Shown in pieces: positions 39,874 to 43,786 of a stretch of DNA of 43,786 nucleotides. The stretch comes from Paraburkholderia phosphatilytica (GTDB taxonomy: Bacteria; Pseudomonadota; Gammaproteobacteria; Burkholderiales; Burkholderiaceae). The position numbers and the translations under genes were made by a program. Where the stretch lies: positions 1 to 43,786 of the forward strand of contig NZ_QQOA01000053.1 in the NCBI RefSeq assembly GCF_003443895.1, read 5' to 3'. Positions within the stretch are counted from its first letter, which is position 1, and each line of letters begins with the position of its first letter. The notes under the pieces are model-generated. The model had not been told where the DNA came from, ran no database searches, and saw only the letters and a list, made by a program, of their open reading frames with translations.

Positions 39874-41166
39874 TCACGACGGATTCGCCGCCCGCTCCGC
39901 TTCCTGCACGCGCTCCAGCAACAGCGCCTGCTCGCGCGCATTGCGCGTCAACGCGGCCGCCTGCTCGAATTCCGCGCGCGCTTCACGATGACGGCCGAGC
40001 TTCATCAACAGATCGCCGCGCACGCTCGGCAGCCAGTGATAGTTCGCGAGCGCGCCGCCGTTCGTCAATTCATCGACGATCGCGAGCGCGGCTTCCGGAC
40101 CGAACGCCATCCCCACCGCGACCGCGCGATTCAGCTCGACGACGGGCGACGGCATGATGTCCGCCAGCGCATCGTAGAGCGCGACGATCTGCTGCCAGTC
40201 AGTATCGTCCGCTGTGGCGGCACGCGCATGACATGCGGCCAGCGCGGCCTGCAACACATACGGTCCGTTATCGCCGCCGCCGAGCGCCAGTGCGCGCTCC
40301 AGCGCCGCAAGGCCGCGGCGAATCAGCAGACGATCCCAGCGGCTCCGGTCCTGATCGGTGAGCAGGATCGGCCGGCCTTGCGCATCGATGCGCGCGTGCA
40401 TCCGCGACGCCTGTATCTCCATCAGCGCGACGAGGCCGTGCACTTCACCGTCGTCGGGCATCAGGTTCGCGAGAATGCGGCCTAAACGCAGTGCTTCCTC
40501 GCATAGCGCGGGGCGCATCCAGTCGTCGCCGGCGGTCGCGGAATAGCCTTCGTTGAACACCAGATAGATCATTTCGAGCACCGATGCGAGCCGCGCGGCA
40601 CGCGCGTCCGCCTGCGGCACTTCGAACGGCACCTGCGCGGCAGTGAGCGTGCGCTTCGCGCGCACGATGCGCTGCGCGATGGTCGGCTCCGGTACGAGGA
40701 ACGCGCGCGCAATTTCGTCGGTGGTGAGACCGCCGAGCAGGCGCAGCGTGAGCGCGACCCGCGCATCGCGCGACAACACCGGATGGCACGCGGTGAACAC
40801 GAGCCGCAGCAGATCGTCGCCGATGTCGTCGGCACGGGCGGCATCGAGCGCATCGACGAAATCGGGCACGACGTGCGCTTCCAGCGCATCGAGGTCCGCG
40901 CCGAGTTCTTCGTGCTTGCGCGCGTGCAGCGCGTTCTGCCGCAGCCGGTCGAGCGCGCGGTTCTTCGCGGTGGTCATCAACCACGCTCCCGGATTGTCGG
41001 GCACGCCGGCGTGAGGCCAGGTTTCGAGTGCGGCGACGAGCGCATCCTGCGCGAGTTCTTCGGCCACGCCCACGTCGCGCGTCATGCGCGCAACGCAGGC
41101 GATCACGCGCGCGGATTCGATCCGCCATACCGCCTCGATGGCCTGATGCGTCGCTGACCGACTCAT
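39874..41166 (-). CDS. ECF sigma factor with C-terminal extension (ECF42-like)
   Basis: A 430-residue sigma70-family factor, far longer than usual ECF factors. Sigma region 2 covers about residues 12-75 (RVIACVARMTRDVGVAEELAQDALVAALETWP...NRALDRLR). Region 4 covers about 115-170 (VALTLRLLGGLTTDEIARAFLVPEPTIAQRIVRAKRTL). A long TPR-like C-terminal domain follows (EMIYLVFNEGYSA...RSRWDRLLIRRGLAALERALAL...ELNRAVAVGMAFGPEAAL). This domain plan with adjacent DGPF/YCII genes is the hallmark of the ECF42 group, where the extension, not an anti-sigma factor, is thought to control activity. GAGG lies upstream of ATG 41166. Confidence 0.92.
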   Translation of the reverse strand: MSRSATHQAIEAVWRIESARVIACVARMTRDVGVAEELAQDALVAALETWPHAGVPDNPGAWLMTTAKNRALDRLRQNALHARKHEELGADLDALEAHVVPDFVDALDAARADDIGDDLLRLVFTACHPVLSRDARVALTLRLLGGLTTDEIARAFLVPEPTIAQRIVRAKRTLTAAQVPFEVPQADARAARLASVLEMIYLVFNEGYSATAGDDWMRPALCEEALRLGRILANLMPDDGEVHGLVALMEIQASRMHARIDAQGRPILLTDQDRSRWDRLLIRRGLAALERALALGGGDNGPYVLQAALAACHARAATADDTDWQQIVALYDALADIMPSPVVELNRAVAVGMAFGPEAALAIVDELTNGGALANYHWLPSVRGDLLMKLGRHREARAEFEQAAALTRNAREQALLLERVQEAERAANPS

Positions 41167-41218
41167 GACGAATCGCCTCGCGGTCTAGATCGGGTCACGA
41201 CGCATCGCCGGCATCGCG

Positions 41219-41644
41219 CTACGCGCGGCCTTGCGTGTGGCCCGTTTCGAGCTTGCGGAAACGCTCGACGGCTTCGCTCGGCCCGAGTTCGTCCAGCTCC
41301 ATCAGCTGACGCACTTCGATCTCACACTCCATCTCTTCGCCGAATGGCGCCGGAAAACGGCGCGTCCATTCGATCGCTTCTTCGCGCGAACGCACCTGGA
41401 TCAGCGTGTAGCCGGCAATCAGCTCCTTAGTCTCGGCGAACGGTCCGTCGATCACGCTGCCCTTGCCGTTCCGGTAATGCACGCGCCAGCCCTTCGAGCT
41501 CGGATGCAGGCCCGTTGCGTCGAGCAGCACGCCGGCCTTCGCCAGTTCCTCGTGATAGACCGTCATCGCGGCCATGAGCTTTTCTTCGGGCATCGCGCCC
41601 GATTCGGAAATGGCGTTCGAACGCACCATGATCATGAATCGCAT
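41219..41644 (-). CDS. YCII/DGPF-domain protein (first, adjacent to the sigma factor)
   Basis: A 141-residue YCII-related protein with the family motif IDGPFAETKELIAGYTLIQV and the opening MRFMIMVRSN. It ends in a charged tail (LETGHTQGRA). GGAGA precedes ATG 41644. It lies 52 bp upstream of the sigma gene on the same strand. DGPF proteins are the usual companions and targets of ECF42 sigma factors; their biochemical role is unknown. Confidence 0.88.
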   Translation of the reverse strand: MRFMIMVRSNAISESGAMPEEKLMAAMTVYHEELAKAGVLLDATGLHPSSKGWRVHYRNGKGSVIDGPFAETKELIAGYTLIQVRSREEAIEWTRRFPAPFGEEMECEIEVRQLMELDELGPSEAVERFRKLETGHTQGRA

Positions 41645-41744
41645 CGCATCTCTCCAGTAGCGGTTGGGACCGGAGCTTCACCGATGAGCCCCGTTCGTCT
41701 CCACGACGTTCCAGCCGTAGAGAGATCGACAGATTGCGACGCTT

Positions 41745-41763
41745 TCCAGGGGAAAACCCTGGA
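41745..41763. terminator. Hairpin between the two DGPF genes
   Basis: TCCAGGG and CCCTGGA form a perfect 7-bp stem with a GAAAA loop in the 134-bp gap. There is no strong T-run on the minus-strand side, so it may be an attenuator or a partial terminator separating the second DGPF gene from the rest. Confidence 0.45.
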
Positions 41764-41778
41764 GCGGTATCAAGCGAA

Positions 41779-42135
41779 CTACTCGTAGCAGGGCGCGACG
41801 CGGCGCACCTCGACGGTAGCCCAGTTCGCGGCCGGACATTGCGCGGCGATATCGATCGCTTCCTGCTGCGTGTCCACGTCCACCAGGAAAAAGCCGCCGA
41901 CCATCTCCTTCACTTCGGCGAACGGCCCGTCGACGACGCGCTTCGCACCGTCGCGCACCTGTACGCGCGCGCCCTTCGACAACGACGCCAGCGATTCGAC
42001 GCCGCGCAGCACGCCGCGCTCCTTCAGCCTCTGGGCAAATTCGGCCATGGCTGCATACGCGGCGCGGCCCTGTTCGGGCGTGCGGTCCGGACGCTGGGCA
42101 GGATCTTCGACGATGAGGAGCATGTAGGCCGACAT
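41779..42135 (-). CDS. YCII/DGPF-domain protein (second)
   Basis: A 118-residue YCII-related protein starting MSAYMLLIVEDPAQRPDRTPEQ with the motif VDGPFAEVKEMVGGFFLVDVD. GGGAG stands five bases before ATG 42135; the open frame extends upstream to 42321 without family sequence. It differs considerably from the first copy but shares the core, so the pair arose by an old duplication. It is the most upstream gene of the ECF42-like cluster. Confidence 0.88.
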   Translation of the reverse strand: MSAYMLLIVEDPAQRPDRTPEQGRAAYAAMAEFAQRLKERGVLRGVESLASLSKGARVQVRDGAKRVVDGPFAEVKEMVGGFFLVDVDTQQEAIDIAAQCPAANWATVEVRRVAPCYE

Positions 42136-42268
42136 GATGTCTCCCGGAGCAGTTGCGCGCCGCGCGGAATGCGCGGGTACGCGCCCGCAGTCTAGCAAGC
42201 GAAACCGGCGGTCAGCAACGCAGCCGGTCCGTAGTTCGCTGCGTGCTCCGCCCGCGAGACTGCATCGC

Positions 42269-42904
42269 TCACGACTGCCGTTGCTGCGCCTGCTCCGCGC
42301 GATACAGCGCCAGCTCCTCACGCAGCGCGCGAGCCACCGCGGGGCGCGCGGTGATGCGCTCGTAGTACGCGGCGACAGCAGGCCAGCGCGCCAGATCGAT
42401 GCCCACGTAACGCGCCCAGTTCAGCACCACCGTGAGGTACGCATCGGCCACGCTAAATGCATCGAGCAGATAGTCGTGCTCCGCGAAGCGCGCGTGCAGC
42501 AATGCAAGACGCAGCTCCACTTCGTCGCGCGCGTAGTGCTTCACGTCGTCCGACGCCTGCGGGTCGAGCAGCGGCACGAAGATCGCCTTGTGCAGTTCGG
42601 TGCTGACGAAGCCAAGCCATTGCTGCAGCCGCGCGCGTTCGAAGCCGCCGACGGGCGCGAGCTTCGCGGCAGGAAAACTGTCCGCGACGTACGGCAGCAC
42701 GGCCGTATTCTCCATAAGCAGTTCACCATGATCGGTGCGCAGCACGGGCACCTGGCCAAGCGGATTCACCGCGAGAAAATCGCTGCCGTCCTCCACGCGT
42801 TTGCGCTTCGTATCCACCTGAATGAAGGTGGCCTCGGCGTTCGCTTCATACAGCGCGATACGCGTGGCGAGCGAACAGGCGAGCGGCGAGAAGTACAGTT
42901 CCAT
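42269..42904 (-). CDS. Glutathione S-transferase (beta-like)
   Basis: A 211-residue GST. MELYFSPLACSLATRIALYEANAEATFIQVD is the beta-class N-terminus with Cys at residue 10, the residue that forms a mixed disulfide with glutathione in that class. NPLGQVPVL and ENTAVLPYVADSF follow, then a helical domain with DAFSVADAYLTVVLNWARYVGIDL. AAGGAG precedes ATG 42904. Its promoter lies over the operator of the divergent TetR regulator. Confidence 0.92.
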   Translation of the reverse strand: MELYFSPLACSLATRIALYEANAEATFIQVDTKRKRVEDGSDFLAVNPLGQVPVLRTDHGELLMENTAVLPYVADSFPAAKLAPVGGFERARLQQWLGFVSTELHKAIFVPLLDPQASDDVKHYARDEVELRLALLHARFAEHDYLLDAFSVADAYLTVVLNWARYVGIDLARWPAVAAYYERITARPAVARALREELALYRAEQAQQRQS

Positions 42905-42933
42905 GCGGGGTCTCCTTCAGGTGTGCGTGTTTT

Positions 42934-42949
42934 TGTACTATATTGCACA
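42934..42949. promoter_or_regulatory. TetR operator palindrome overlapping the GST promoter
   Basis: TGTACTATATTGCACA is palindromic at 12 of 16 positions. It overlaps the -10 box of the GST promoter. A further match lies at the TetR start: TTTTTGTACTATAT (42930-42943) is repeated in inverted form at 42979-42992 with one difference, covering the TetR start codon. Two sites about 50 bp apart could allow a repressor to shut both genes. Confidence 0.65.
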
Positions 42950-42966
42950 CAAATCCAGAGCGTCAA
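42937..42966 (-). promoter_or_regulatory. Sigma70 promoter of the GST gene
   Basis: On the minus strand TTGACG (42966-42961), 18 bp, then TATAGT (42942-42937), about 33 bp before the GST ATG. The -10 box lies inside the operator palindrome. Confidence 0.65.
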
Positions 42967-42980
42967 TTTTTTTATCCGAT

Positions 42981-43649
42981 ATGGTACAAAAATCGCGCAG
43001 ACCGGTAGCAGTGACTACCGAAGAACCGAAACGGCCGCGCGGCCGCCCGCGCGCCTACGACGCAGACGAAGCGCTCGATCAGGCGCGCGACACGTTCTGG
43101 GTGCACGGCTACAGCGCAACGTCGCTGGACGAACTGAGCGCCGCGACTGGCATGAACCGCCCGAGCCTGTATGGCGCATTCGGCGACAAGCGTTCGCTGT
43201 ATCTGTCCACACTCGATCGCTACATCGAAGTGAACCGTCAAGGCATGGACCGCGCGCTCGCGGGCGATCGACCCTTGCCGCAGGCGTTGCAGCACGTGTT
43301 CGATCTCGCGCTGTCGCTGTACTACCCGCCGGAGAGCGAATCGAAGGGATGCTTTCTGATCGGCACAGCCGCTGTCGAATCGGTCACCGACGACGAAGTG
43401 CGCACGCGTCTCGCCGAAGGGCTGCGCGAGTTCGATCGTTCGTTCGAAGCGCGCTTTCGCCGCGCGCAGCTGGATGGAGAAATCAGTGCGGACGCCGACC
43501 CGGCGATGCTGGCGAGGCTCGCATCGGCGATCCTGCATTCGCTCGCATTGCGTTCGCGGGCCGGCGATAAACGCGCGACGTTGCGCGCTACCGTTACGGC
43601 CGGAATTGACCTGCTCTGTGCAACCTCTGTGCGGACAACAGGATCGTGA
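42981..43649 (+). CDS. TetR-family transcriptional repressor
   Basis: A 222-residue regulator. The N-terminal helix-turn-helix follows a basic arm (KRPRGRPRAYDADEALDQARDTFWVHGYSATSLDELSAATGMNRPSLYGAFGDKRSLYLSTL, about residues 16-75). The C-terminal TetR_C domain contains GCFLIGTAAVES. ATG 42981 lies inside the inverted-repeat operator half and has no good ribosome site; in-frame GTG codons near 43011 are alternatives. The divergent GST gene 76 bp away is the probable target, relieved by an electrophile or aromatic ligand. Confidence 0.9.
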   Translation: MVQKSRRPVAVTTEEPKRPRGRPRAYDADEALDQARDTFWVHGYSATSLDELSAATGMNRPSLYGAFGDKRSLYLSTLDRYIEVNRQGMDRALAGDRPLPQALQHVFDLALSLYYPPESESKGCFLIGTAAVESVTDDEVRTRLAEGLREFDRSFEARFRRAQLDGEISADADPAMLARLASAILHSLALRSRAGDKRATLRATVTAGIDLLCATSVRTTGS

Positions 43650-43697
43650 TTCGCAGGTCCGAGTTTGAATCCCTGATTCGACGAGCAGCTCTATTGA

Positions 43698-43711
43698 GAC
43701 TTACGTAAGTC
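43698..43711. promoter_or_regulatory. 14-bp perfect palindrome near the right edge
   Basis: GACTTACGTAAGTC is a perfect 14-bp dyad in an otherwise unassigned 137-bp tail of the window. It resembles an operator, but no promoter or regulated gene can be seen before the edge. Confidence 0.45.
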
Positions 43712-43717
43712 ATGACA

Positions 43718-43786
43718 TCACCACAGCTCGGCTTGTTTCCAACATGCGACGATGATCGATTTGCGCTTCTGGCCGCTCTTGAGCTT
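43718..43786 (-). CDS. Possible C-terminal fragment of a gene cut by the window edge
   Basis: Reading leftward from the edge, 22 codons stay open (ending KRKSIIVACWKQAELW) before a TGA at 43720-43718. Length is too short to judge; no family is recognised. It could be chance. Confidence 0.2.
   Translation of the reverse strand, partial: KLKSGQKRKSIIVACWKQAELW

Noticed and set aside
43650..43690. tRNA-like 3' fragment (GTTTGAATCCC) as a possible attachment site
   Set aside because: No acceptor pairing, anticodon arm or CCA end could be assembled; the resemblance is limited to a T-arm-like string.

Overview
The window looks like a chromosome segment of a Burkholderia-group betaproteobacterium (Paraburkholderia or a close relative). 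The basis is high-GC coding throughout, an OmpC-type 'porin_4' trimeric porin, a CoA-dependent 2-aminobenzoate cluster of the Azoarcus/Burkholderia type, and dense LysR/MarR/AraC/WYL/TetR regulation. The species cannot be fixed from the sequence alone.

Region 1 (1-6.7 kb). The window opens with the 5' end of pntA (minus strand). A 2-ketoacid reductase and a gluconokinase follow, a likely 2-ketogluconate-to-6-phosphogluconate module. Next come a porin, a class I aminotransferase and two translationally coupled, paralogous LysR regulators. A 28-bp element upstream of pntA recurs at nearly the same place upstream of the aminotransferase.

Region 2 (6.7-18.3 kb, all minus strand). This is one long operon-like run: two paralogous periplasmic binding proteins, livH-livM-livG-livF, hydantoinase/oxoprolinase A and B subunits, a short-chain dehydrogenase and an HpcH/HpaI aldolase. 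It reads as uptake plus ATP-dependent opening of a cyclic amide or related substrate, then oxidation and aldol cleavage. The substrate is unknown.

Region 3 (18.4-23.4 kb, accessory). A complete 1370-bp IS3-family element without a visible target duplication marks the edge. Beyond it lie mostly non-coding DNA, an ImmA/IrrE-type metalloprotease with its XRE regulator, and a divergent gene for a probable ubiquitin-conjugating-enzyme-like (E2/UBC) protein with a C-terminal Cys motif. Nested in that gene is a His-rich reading frame with its own strong ribosome site. A 0.7-kb stretch packed with inverted repeats follows. This is the least ordinary part of the window.

Region 4 (23.4-33.8 kb, plus strand). 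Behind a near-consensus sigma70 promoter lies a tightly coupled operon for aerobic anthranilate breakdown via CoA thioesters: 2-aminobenzoyl-CoA monooxygenase/reductase fusion, SDR, MarR regulator, enoyl-CoA hydratase, acyl-CoA dehydrogenase, thioesterase, Rid-family protein and aryl-CoA ligase. A dienelactone hydrolase fusion and a glutathione transferase follow in the same direction.

Region 5 (33.8-43.8 kb). Small regulatory or transport modules: DHA2 efflux pump, AraC/GyrI-like regulator, a PepSY membrane protein behind a Fur-box-like site, a 24-residue membrane peptide, a WYL regulator divergent from a GST, an ECF sigma factor with two DGPF/YCII proteins (ECF42-like context), and a GST divergent from a TetR regulator with a clear palindromic operator over the GST promoter.
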